Shown: positions 11,211 to 21,276 of the stretch, in pieces
Layout of the letters: each line of letters opens with the position of its first letter
Numbering within the stretch: position 1 is the first letter of the stretch
From: Acanthochlamys bracteata
Taxonomy: Eukaryota; Streptophyta; Magnoliopsida; Pandanales; Velloziaceae
Assembly (NCBI GenBank): GCA_019914995.1
Contig: CM034130.1
Coordinates: forward strand, 2,976,001-3,040,000
Length of the DNA stretch: 64,000 nt
Direction of reading: 5' to 3'
Translations under genes and position numbers: made by a program
Notes under the pieces: model-generated
What the model saw: only the letters and a program-made list of their open reading frames with translations
What the model was told of the DNA's origin: nothing
Databases searched by the model: none

Positions 11211-12379
11211 AGTCTCTTTAGGAAAACCTCATCGTCGTCATAAATATCGGTTTTCGGTCGCCGTCCATTCTAGCGCTTGAGCTCAACGTTCTTCTCAAGC
11301 CTTGCTCTTTACTCCGTCTTCGGCCATTACTGCTTGCCTTGAGATTTCCAAGCAACCGAATTCTGCATAGATTAGTGACACCGGATCCCAGAACGGCGAG
11401 CGACAGAACCTAAAAAGTCGTGAAAACTTTAGCGAAGTGGAGATCAACGACGCGAAATTCGAGGAATTATGCTACACTATTTTTGAAGTAGAGTTCTCCA
11501 GGTTCGTGTGCATTTTGAAACATAAGAAGTCGACGGAACTTTAATTCTGACGGAAGAAAGTGGAGTTCCACCGACTTGAAAGACGCCCTCATTCTTTTGC
11601 ATAGAGGAATGCAAATCGTTTAGAAGCTTTCTAACAAATATATATGATCGGCTAACCATCCCAATTCAACCTTCGACAAGTTCAACCTTGGCGTGCTAGT
11701 TTCTGGTTCCCATTAGAGGTTGACAAATAAACTTTCCCTCGGTGGTGTTTAGACATTATGATTGGCCCAATGGGCCTTTAACGGCGTTAATATACATCTC
11801 TACTTATAAATGATGCTGGCAAGTGATGACTTCTCGTTGCCAAAAAAATTATTATAGGTACTTTTTGTTTACCTTTATAAATTTATCTTCACAAATTTAC
11901 TTTTTAATAACTCAATTCAAAGAAACTCATTTCCAAACAATTTGAATACTTCCCAAGTACTTGAAGAAAGTATGCGTCCCACTTATGACCTTTGGTGTCC
12001 CACTATATTTATACAACTCATATCACATATTATGAAAAGTAATATTACTCTGATATTTTTAATAAAGTACTATATAGCTATAGGTTTGTTTGGGTTAACT
12101 GAAAATTAGAGCTTTTAAGAAAAGCTTTTATGAGTTTTTGGAAAAAAAAAACGTTTGTACATAATTATTCTATTATGTACAATTCATGAGTACTCTCTAA
12201 AAATTTTTTGCACACTTTGTTTTTTTGTTTAAAAGGTGATAGAAAGTTATTTTTTTTCAATCAATCTTACTTGCTTTCTATGTTTATGCAAATACATATA
12301 TATAGGTCATAACATTAAAAAAATATTTTAGTATAAGTAGATTACTAACAAGAAAAGTCATAATAAAATGAAAATACTC

Positions 12380-12580
12380 AACGCATATGTTGGCTCACGC
12401 CAACACTCCCCTCTAGTGAAGGATTCTACTTGTAACACTTTTTAATAATATTTCTACTAACTGTTCTTCGAAATTCACAAATGGTTGCTTGATCAATTTT
12501 GCCTACAATTCTTTTAATAAAGTGTCGATCCTTCTTAATAAGTTTGTGCGATCATACTGTCATGAATTATGAGTAATATT
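12380..12580 (-). mobile_element. degraded Ty1/Copia remnant (RNase H tail plus start of 3' LTR)
   Basis: Read on the minus strand, a decayed coding stretch with the flavour of the Copia RNase H C-terminus leads into a GGGGAG purine tract and then TGTTGGCGTGAGCCAACA at 12405, a typical Copia LTR start. The piece is an old, heavily broken fossil. Its outer limits, and how much of 11950-13400 belongs to it, cannot be read by eye. Confidence 0.4.
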
Positions 12581-13700
12581 TATTACATTTTATTATGACA
12601 GAATAACTTTATAGAATCGTTTAGAGAAAAACCAAATTTTATGAATAGCATTCAAAGTTATAAAAATTCACAAACTTTATGTATCATTTTTCTGTATTTA
12701 GCTTTCGTAAAAGATCGAATAAACACCTTCTACTTCTTACTCTAATAAGGGATAGATTACCATATATAGAAGAACATAGCTAGATGTAGGTCATCTATCT
12801 ATTTTGTCTAATGCTCAATTTTCATTGATATATCGATCTATATCTGAATGATTATACTTTACGGATAACAATGCATACATAGTACTGATTTCTTAAAATT
12901 TTAGTTCACAACTTCTCTATGATCCAAAGTTGGCAAGCGTTTAAACTAGCATTCTCTTCTGTTGAATATTTCTCAAGAGATTTTTCACAAATTTTTCTAT
13001 ATGGCAAATGGTCACTCCTATTCACTGAATTATACTTATTCAATATATCATTTTGATTATTAGAGTTTACTTCAAATATATCCTCAAGAGTTTGAAAGAG
13101 TACAATAGAGTGAAAATATTGGTTTTTTTCATATTATCAGTTATTTTTATCAGTTATGCTTCGTTCATCACAAGTTCGGTATCTTTAACCTTCTTTCAAT
13201 CTGACTCATAAGTTTCAAATTGTGTCTAACTATCTCTTCAATATACATTAAATTTGTGCGGAGTTCAATAATAATCAAATTCAAATATTTAATAATATTA
13301 TTTGATGCTGAAGGTCAGAATGTGATGCATATCTTATAAGATAAGTTTCTATTTAAAAAGTATCATATCCATTGTGAGGATGACCGTAAGCAAAAATAAT
13401 TACGCATCTCAAATCACATATATCTCATTTATTTCATTAATTTTTCTACGGATAGAACTAGTATACAAAAGTTAAAAATTCTGACGAAGTGAGAGAATAT
13501 ATATATCTATATATACTTCTTCCTTAAAGGTATTTCTGAGCACTCACTCTTCTATTTATGATCGAGATGACTTTCAAATCTAATTTCCATCATTAGATAT
13601 GAATAACTATGAGTTAGTAAGCTACTCATAAAATTTCAACTCAATCGAATCATGAATTCATCTCCATCCTGTCATTCGATTAAGATGACAGAATTGATAT

Positions 13701-13703
<3 letters not shown>

Positions 13704-13740
<37 letters not shown>
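13704..13740. repeat. TA dinucleotide microsatellite
   Basis: About 18 uninterrupted TA units. The flanks at 13560-13700 and 13760-13900 appear partly inverted copies of each other (gatgacagaattgat / tgatcaagtgaacaaatgg and 'actcataaaatttcaactcaatcg' / 'cgattgagctaaaattttgt'), so the TA run may be the loop of a larger palindrome. Confidence 0.7.
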
Positions 13741-13742
<2 letters not shown>

Positions 13743-14860
13743 AATTTTTTTATATTCTATCATTTTGATCAAGTGAACAAATGGATGTGAATTCGTGTTC
13801 CGATTGAGCTAAAATTTTGTATGTAGATTTCTAACTCATAGTTCTTCATATTCAATGGTGGATATTGAATTTGGAGATCACATCGGTCATAAACTGAAAA
13901 GGAAGTGCCCCGAAAGAGGAAGTACTTCTATCCCTTATATATATTGAATAGCATATAATTAATCACATATTTTACAAATTGAACTATTTTTATCTAATAA
14001 TGTTTTAGAATGTGGGCCCTATATAATAATGCACGAGTAATGAAAATATATAATCGCTTCTTGATTTTAGTCAACTCATTCCAATGGAGTGTTGTGGACC
14101 ATAGGACCAGGGGTTTATACACAATACATTATTTTAAGATGGTGTGTCAAACATGTATTAACATATTTTTTTCTCATTATTTAAGCGTAATACTTGAATA
14201 GAGAAGGAAAATTAAATTTACAACATCTTATGAACTGTATAAAAATATTAGCAATTTTATTCTTATTTCTCTTAGTATATTACCATGTCATACCAGTGTA
14301 ATATTTCACAAGCATCCGAAGCTATTTAATATCAGTAAATGTTATAATAAGAGAAAGTCTCAATTATCTCAATGTACTAATCAAATGAAGTTGTATTATT
14401 CTTCATAATGCAAAAATAAGATACTCGGTAACTCTTCATAATACTGTAAGCTTCATACTAAATTCAAACTCTTTGAAGCAAGAAAAAAAATATTGTAATA
14501 AATGATGTAAATAGATTAAAAAATATGACATAGCCATTTATATCAAGCATAACTTCATTTTTCTTTTCAGAATTAGATTTATAAACACTATGCATTATTA
14601 TAGAACTGATATCATGCATATAATATAAATAGTTTCTTTTTATACCATGCCTAATCGTGAAGTAAACAAAAATATTGTCAAAATACATCGATGTAATTCA
14701 ATTGTTTAGTGATTTGAGAAATAGATAATAGATCATTGATAAAATAGAACAAGTATAAATAATTGACATTACTATTTCGACACTTGTCAGTGGATAAGCA
14801 TTTCTATTGACATATGTTATATTATATTTAACTGAAATAGTTATGATCTGAAAACTTTTT

Positions 14861-15100
14861 GAGTGCTTTTGTAATGAATTTTTTTAAAATATAAAATATT
14901 TTTATTTTTTTAAAAAATGAATTATATATTTTTTATCTTAAAAATTTTAAAAATAAAAACTAAAAAGATTATTACTTCAATTTTTTAAAATTTAAAATAA
15001 ATTTTTTAAATACTTATAAAAAATATATTAAAAAATATAAATTAAAAAATTAAGAAGTTGATTTTAAAAAATACTTCGCCAAACTCTTCCAAATGCACTT
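14861..15100. mobile_element. AT-rich MITE copy
   Basis: The ends gagtgcttttg and caaatgcactt are inverted repeats. The interior has the family pattern: a run of T/A, 'aaaaatgaatt', then 'atacttataaa...atattaaaaaatataaa', then 'gccaaactc' before the right end. It is non-coding; family assignment (hAT-like or other) is not resolved. Confidence 0.5.
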
Positions 15101-15403
15101 ATTGCTCCTAACTGTATGGGATACAACTATCTCATCATTTGCTTTTTTAGTGGTTCATAAAATAATGTAATAGATTTTAATGATTTCATAATATACCATT
15201 TCAATGGTTTCATAGATTTTACACACAGCTAGCGAGATCATTTGTCCTGTTCCTTTGAATGTGAAGTATAAGAACAGCAAATAAACATTTGCGGGTGCTC
15301 TAAAGCTAGCAAAGCAAAGAACTTGCTTATATAATTGCTTTCTGCAGCACTTTGCTCGTTGTGGTACACTTTTTTTTACCTGTACTTTATGATGGATTAT
15401 TTT

Positions 15404-15651
15404 TAGAATTACTTATAAAATTGAATTTTTTTAAAATAAAAAGTATTTTTATTTTTTTGAAAAACGAATTTTATTTTTTTATTTTTCAAAAATATAATAA
15501 AAATATATAATAAAAAGTTTCACTCCATAGAAATTTTTAATTTTCTAAATTTTTAAATAAATTTTTTATATACTTATAAAATATATATTAAAAAATATAA
15601 AATAAAAAAAATTAAAAAGTAATTTTTGAAAAGTTTTTTCAAACGCGACTC
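15404..15651. mobile_element. AT-rich MITE copy
   Basis: It shares the family interior nearly word for word with the copy at 14861 and the nested copy at 10979 (aaaacgaattttatttttt, aaaatatataataaaaa, tacttataaaatatatatt) and ends in a 'caaacgcgactc' motif. It is non-coding. Confidence 0.5.
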
Positions 15652-16569
15652 TATATCCAATGCCAAATTATTTCTTTGACCTCAATAGATCGCCATAATA
15701 TCGTACGTATAGGAAGAATCTTATTTTTTCGTGCTGTTTTTATGGAAAAGTTCATATTGAATCTACATATGGTTGGACTCGTTCACATTACAAAACCCTC
15801 AAGCTAGTGTTACTGCTAATCACTATTATATATATAAGCTTTTTTCTCATTCACACTACAGTCAACAATTTTAATGCTGTCAGCTCATCTTTCTAAATAA
15901 CGCCGTATTTTTCTACGCCATAAATTTTAATTTTTTCAATTATTTCTAATATAAATAAATAAAATTTAAAATAATAATTTTTTTTAAATTTTTTTAAATT
16001 TAATTTTAAAACTTATTATTAATATCAAATTAATATAAAATTTAATTTTATTAAATATTTTTAATTTTTAAAACTCAAATTTATTTTGAAATAAACACAC
16101 GCTAACCAAAAGTACTCTAATATTCTTGAGAAACCGAAAGTCATAGTTTAAGCGCATATTTTAATACTTCACTTACTTTTTATTTACACAATTATTATTT
16201 TAAATTTTATTTTATTTTATGCCGGATTTTATTTTTATTAAATTACTATAAATTTTAATTTTATGTATTTTAATTATAAAATTTTATTTTTTATCAAAAT
16301 TTATGTTGTAAATTTTAGTTGGAAAAAAACTTATTTTCAGGCAAAGAGTTTTTAGCTTTGTTTTTTTAAAATTCAAATATGTTATTTTTTAAATATATTT
16401 TTATAAAATTTATTTAAAATTTTAGAACGTACACATTTTTATAATCACTCCAAATTTAAAATAAAAAAATTTAAAACCAACCACCGGTTCCGTACAGTCT
16501 ATTCTGTGTATTCACCTGGGCCAAAGAAGGCAGAGAGTCATTGTTCTGTAGTCTCATTGCAATGTGGTT

Positions 16570-16780
16570 ATTTTATCTTTTTCTAAAAAATGAATTTTAT
16601 TTTTTTATTTAAAAAAATAATAAAAATATATAATAAAAAAATTTATTATATAAAAATTTTCTATATATTTAAACTTTTAAATAAAATTTTAAATATTTAT
16701 AAGATATATATTAAAAAATATTAAATTAAAAAAATTAAAATTAGGATTTGATATGCACCGTCAAACGCACACTCATTCAC
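16570..16780. mobile_element. AT-rich MITE copy
   Basis: It carries the same interior words as the neighbouring copies (aaaaaatgaattttattttt, aaaatatataataaaaaa, tataagatatatattaaaaaat) and ends with gtcaaacgcacactc. The left end is poorly defined. It is non-coding. Confidence 0.45.
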
Positions 16781-16811
16781 GCTCGTTTTGATGTAAACAG
16801 AATGCGCCATG

Positions 16812-17050
16812 TGTTTAGAGCAGCGTTTTATAAGCTACTTTTTTAATTTTTTAATTTTATATTTTTTAATATATATTTTATTATATATAAAAAATTTATT
16901 TAAAAATTTAAAAAATAAAAAAATTTATGAAGTGAAATTTTTTTATTATATATTACTATTATTTTTTTAAAAATAAAACTTATTTTTCAAAAAAATAAAA
17001 ATATTTTCTATTTTAAAAAAACTCTATTTTATAAATACTCCTAAACACTT
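16812..17050. mobile_element. AT-rich MITE copy, opposite orientation
   Basis: It is the reverse-complement arrangement of the copy 30 bp to its left: tttagagcagcgttttataagc at one end and aaatactcctaaacactt at the other, with 'aaatatatatt/aatatatattt' interior words. The two copies at 16570 and 16812 therefore sit almost back to back. It is non-coding. Confidence 0.5.
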
Positions 17051-18048
17051 CGATTGTTCAACGAGAACAGAAACTGTAGCAGTGAATAAAACCAAAAAAA
17101 AAAATCATTCAATTCAGCTCATTTCAATTTAATTCTTCTCCGTTCAATTAAATCCAGTGCCTCTCTCCGTGATTGAAGAGAGACACTGGGGCCAGCCATC
17201 AACGAATCAGTCGGTACATCTCACTGCTGCAAGTTTTATAGAGTGTGAAAGAGTTTTTCAAATATTTATTTTTTAAAATAAATTATTATATTATTTATAA
17301 GTATATTTCAAATTTAAAAAATATAAAACAATTTTAACACAACTTTTTCTTAATAAATTTTAGTTTATAAGTACTTGCAAACGATCATTTTCTTATCTTT
17401 ATCTTCACCGCAAGGTAACCAGAAACACCCAATTCTTGTCCTTTTGTGATTACCCAGAGCACCACTAATGACAAACCGAAAGGGCAGTATAGTAATTGAA
17501 ACTTACCGAGAGGGTGAAAGTACCTTGATGTACTGAGCATATCAGAACAATCTCAGCCGTCCATTTAATTCAATGTATAAGTGTGTCCTACAAGAATGGG
17601 CCTACTTAAAGGACATCTCCGCCCACTCCTCGAGTCCTACGTTCAAATCTCTTTCCTTCTTCATCTAAGCTGTGTACTCGAAAACACACACCACCTCCTA
17701 TGTACTTCCGTTTTGAAACAGGCCCAGCAATGAAACAACATAAATATAAACGTGGCTTATTATTATGCGAGGTAATGATGTTTGGTATTTTGTAAATGTA
17801 GGAAGGTTGGGAAAAGTAAGAGGAGAAACTTTGAGTACTTGGGGACAGTAGGACCCATTACAGCTGGATATTAACGACACTATCTGTCACCCATTATCTT
17901 CTTCTTCATTCTTCTCTCTCAAGCCTCTGTAAAAAAGGTAACAACAAAACTTCCCGCTCTTTTTATTTTGTTTTAACTTTCTTCTTAAGCTTCTAAAAAG
18001 TAAAAAGAAAACTAATTATTTATTTAATCTCCAGAGATTCAACACACA

Positions 18049-18054
18049 TATAAA
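18049..18054 (+). promoter_or_regulatory. candidate TATA box of the EXORDIUM-like gene
   Basis: TATAAA within acacatataaacacactc, about 80 bp upstream of the chosen ATG, a normal spacing for a plant gene with a short 5' UTR. No transcript start can be proved from sequence. Confidence 0.4.
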
Positions 18055-18133
18055 CACACTCTCGTTAAAACCCTTTCTTCTCCGTTCATTTAACTAACAC
18101 TCGGCTCAGTTGAAAGAACTTAGAAAACAAACC

Positions 18134-19195
18134 ATGGAGCATCAAAGCTCTTTCTCTTTCCCAACCCTTCTTCAAACTCTCCTACTTCTCATATTAATAT
18201 CTTTTTCAATCACTGAAACAGAAGCAGCAGTAGGTTGGAGACGGTGGTCGCCGTCGACGACAGGAAAGAACGCTACACTGCCGAGCTTCGGAGAATCGAA
18301 GAAATTCGAAGGTTCGTCTGATTTCGTTCATCTCCGCTACCATATGGGTCCAGTTTTAACTGCGAACGTTACCGTTCACCCGATCTGGTATGGAGCATGG
18401 ACAGTTCCTCAGAAACGCATCATCCGTTCGTTTCTCCGGTCTATCGATTCACCAACCGTTCGATTGCCGTCGGTCTCTGCATGGTGGCGAACGGTTCGGC
18501 TATACACAGACCAAACTGGAGCAAATATCACTGCTCATATAACACTCGGGCAAGAAAAGAATGACCGGAAGTATTCTCATGGAAAACTCCTTTCACGGTT
18601 AGATATCCAACGTGTAATCCGTGCCGCTGTCACGGCTACTACGCGTCCGCTTCCTGTGAATCCACGCGGCGGGCTCTACCTTGTTCTAACATCGTCTGAA
18701 GTAGCAGTTGATGATTTCTGCAACAACGTTTGCGGGTTTCATTACTTTACATTTCCGTCCATTGTTGGATTCACATTACCTTACGCATGGGTTGGAAATT
18801 CTGCAACACAGTGTCCTGGAATCTGCACTTACCCTTTCGCTTTACCGCCGTACGCGCCGGCGGGGATCAAAACTGAAAAACCACCGAATGGAGATGTTGG
18901 AGTTGATGGTATGGTGAGTGTTATAGGACATGAGCTAGCAGAAATGGCGTCGAACCCGTTGGTGAATGCTTGGTACGCAGGAAGTGATCCTGTTTTTCCT
19001 ACGGAGATTGCTGATTTGTGTGAAGGTATTTACGGAACTGGTGGTGGTGGGTCATATACAGGGCAGCTGACTGTGGATTCCGGCGATGGTGCTGCCTATA
19101 ATCTTCATGGAGACGGTGGAAGAAGGTTTCTGGTTCAGTGGGTTTGGAACCCTCTACTCAATTACTGCTTTGGTCCTAATGCTCTTGATCAATAA
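18134..19195 (+). CDS. EXL: EXORDIUM-like secreted protein (phosphate-induced Phi-1 family)
   Basis: Intronless gene of 353 residues. The start chosen is the ATG in accATGGAG, a good plant context; no earlier in-frame ATG exists. Residues 1 to about 32 are a signal peptide with a strong hydrophobic core (LLQTLLLLILISFSI). The rest is the Phi-1/EXORDIUM domain: HYMGPVL-type start (RYHMGPVLTANVTVHPIWYG), then VDDFCNNVCGFHYF, CPGICTYPF, the GHELAEMASNPLVNAWY segment and the C-terminal PLLNYCFGP. These are hallmark stretches of the family, which acts in the cell wall/apoplast and is linked with brassinosteroid- and carbon-dependent growth. Length fits the family (about 310-355). GHELAE resembles a metalloprotease-like HE motif, but no catalytic role is established. 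It is the only gene in an otherwise MITE-rich 15-kb region and is on the opposite strand to its neighbours. Confidence 0.93.
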   Translation: MEHQSSFSFPTLLQTLLLLILISFSITETEAAVGWRRWSPSTTGKNATLPSFGESKKFEGSSDFVHLRYHMGPVLTANVTVHPIWYGAWTVPQKRIIRSFLRSIDSPTVRLPSVSAWWRTVRLYTDQTGANITAHITLGQEKNDRKYSHGKLLSRLDIQRVIRAAVTATTRPLPVNPRGGLYLVLTSSEVAVDDFCNNVCGFHYFTFPSIVGFTLPYAWVGNSATQCPGICTYPFALPPYAPAGIKTEKPPNGDVGVDGMVSVIGHELAEMASNPLVNAWYAGSDPVFPTEIADLCEGIYGTGGGGSYTGQLTVDSGDGAAYNLHGDGGRRFLVQWVWNPLLNYCFGPNALDQ

Positions 19196-20299
19196 TGCAG
19201 CAATCGAACTTTGCTTCTCTCTCTCCCTCTGTTAGTGATAGTGTTTATTGTTAAGTTTATAGTATAGTATAATGGGATGATTATTATAGAGAGGGAACTA
19301 AAAGAGAAGTGAAGGTTTTTGGGTTTGAATGTTTAGTGGAAAGAAAGAGAGCAGAAGAAGAGAGTAGTATAGTTACTATAGTACAATGAGGTGAGCTAAA
19401 GGGGTCTTTTGGCAACTTCAACGTAGTATATGTTTTGTTGGTTTGTGGGGTTTCGTTCTTTTTGTTAATTTTCCCCTCCTTTTTATGTTTTGTTGGTTTG
19501 GGTCTTGTTTGTTCTGTTACTTCTGTATGGGTTTTTGCTCGATAATTTTTCAAGTAGCAATTACTTATAACTTGGAGCTTATAGAAGGTTTCGTACATGT
19601 TTGGTTTAGGGCGTCTTCTTTGAGTGCTTTAAAAAAGTTATTTTTTAAAATAATAAAAAATAAGCTTATAACTAAATTTGAGTGCTTCTAATAAAATTAG
19701 AATGTGTTTATTTGAAAAATAAGCTTTTAACAGGTACCTATTTTTAGAAGTATTTATTAAAACCTTCAAGCACTATTTCAAGTTTTTAACTAGCTTAGAG
19801 CACGATTTAATTAGAATGTATTTTAATTGATATCTATGAAAATGAGTTTATATAACACAGATTATAGATAATTCGGTAAGCTCTAAATAAATTAGCATAT
19901 AAGAAGTGAATTTGAATTTAGCAAAAAAAATAAAATTTTATATAATTAAAACACATGTTACATAAAACAGATTTTAAAAATTATATAAAAATATAAGGTA
20001 CTAATATTAAAAATTATATAAAGTATATTTATAAAAATAAATTTTTAATTTATAAAAGTAACTTAGAAAGTTATTAAAATTATTAGTAAGTAATTTTTTG
20101 GTAAAGTTAGTCTCGGGTGAAGTAAATATGTTTTTAGTGAATTGTGACTAATAGCAATAATGGCATATGTATCATTTCATGCATCAACAACAAGAAGTTT
20201 TAGTGCACTATCACATTATTATAGAATGCAGATTGATTTGTACGAGTTAATTAATTCGAGCTGGGATACGGCTGAACTTATCCCACTAATGATATCGAA

Positions 20300-20520
20300 C
20301 CCGTTTGACATGACGTTTTAAATAATAAATATTTTAATTATTAATTTTATTTTTTTAAATATATATTATAAATATATAAATAACTTACTTAAAAATTAAA
20401 CATATAAAAAAATTTTATCTAATAAAATCATTTTATTACATATTTATATTATTTTTTTAAAAAATAAAAATATATTTTATTTAAAAAATTTTATTTTATA
20501 AGCGCTCTTAAACACTCATA
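20300..20520. mobile_element. AT-rich MITE copy
   Basis: It runs from cccgtttgacatgacgtttt to aagcgctcttaaacactc, with family interior words (ttatttttttaaatatatattataaat, aaaaataaaaatatattttattt). Orientation is as in the copy at 16812. It is non-coding. Confidence 0.45.
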
Positions 20521-20667
20521 AATAAAGACAAACACGGTACTAATGGCAGACAATGTCACGATAGCCGAACCAGCCGTTGTATATTTAAAGGAATGCTATT
20601 TAAGAATGAAACTTGATTGACTCTACAGAGTGAAGGATCATTAGAAAATAACTCTAATATATTTTGG

Positions 20668-20905
20668 ATGCGTTTTAAAGTGATTTTGAAATAAATTTTT
20701 TTTAAAAAAATATTTTATTTTTAAAAACGAATTTTATTTTTTTATTTCTAAAAATATAATAAAAATATATAATAAAAAAATTTTATTACGTAAATTTTTA
20801 ACATTTTTAAATTTTTAAATAAATATTTTAAATATTTATACAATATATATTAAAAAATATAAAATTAAAAAATTATTTTTTCAATAAACTGAACCAAACT
20901 CACAC
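20668..20905. mobile_element. AT-rich MITE copy
   Basis: It runs from ggatgcgttttaaagtgattt to aactgaaccaaactcacac, with the family interior (aaaacgaattttatttttt, aaaatatataataaaaaaa, ttatacaatatatattaaaa). Orientation is as in the copy at 15404. It is non-coding. Confidence 0.5.
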
Positions 20906-21276
20906 TTTAAGAACGTGTGAAACAAAAACGTAAGCGGCATCCAAGTGAGTTTGTGATATAGGAGAGCGTTTGGAAATGTTTATAATAAAAAACAATTTTC
21001 AAAAGAAAATTTTGTTTAGAAAAAATTTTACTTTTTAAATTTTAAAATAATATATATAGCAATTTTTAAATTATAAAAATATTAAAATATGTAAATTTTT
21101 TTGAAAATAAAAGTAATACCTGCAAATATTCCGTAATTGCCCTTTGATAGTATCCTCTACCACTGTGATCAATAGGATACAAACTAAGTTCACTTCATGT
21201 CGATTAACTTTGTAATATTTTAAGAAAAAAAAATAAAGAGTGCTGTATAAATATAGCTCATTACTAACAGAGATGT

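Larger units (their letters stand above)
10172..11588 (-). mobile_element. Pack-type MITE carrying the same host-gene fragment (copy B, inverted)
   Basis: Read on the minus strand it starts GGGCGTCTTTCAAGTCGGTG at 11588 and follows copy A closely through the outer TIR region, the captured gene stretch and the AT-rich tail. It differs in two ways: a 0.23-kb AT-rich MITE is inserted at about 10979-11210, and the far terminus is missing where the element at 9681-10168 begins. Copies A and B face each other as inverted repeats of about 1.2 kb separated by about 0.9 kb. Confidence 0.6.
11589..18133. other. gene-poor AT-rich intergenic region
   Basis: No convincing gene is seen in this 6.5-kb stretch. 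It holds a Copia fossil near 12400, a TA microsatellite at 13704, and at least four AT-rich MITEs (14861, 15404, 16570, 16812). The longest open frames are short and composition-driven. The last few hundred bases (17600-18133) are the promoter and 5' UTR of the EXORDIUM-like gene. Confidence 0.55.
19196..21276. other. intergenic: convergent 3' ends of EXL and GCP1
   Basis: The two genes point toward each other. The interval holds AT-rich MITE copies at about 20300-20520 and 20668-20905. The stretch 19600-20100 is AT-rich and may hold another worn element beginning at 'gggcgtcttctttgagtgct'. No gene is seen. Confidence 0.5.

Noticed and set aside
18110-18133. Longer EXORDIUM-like start using a TTG codon
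   Set aside because: Plant nuclear genes start at ATG; the ATG at 18134 has good context and is followed by a clean signal peptide.
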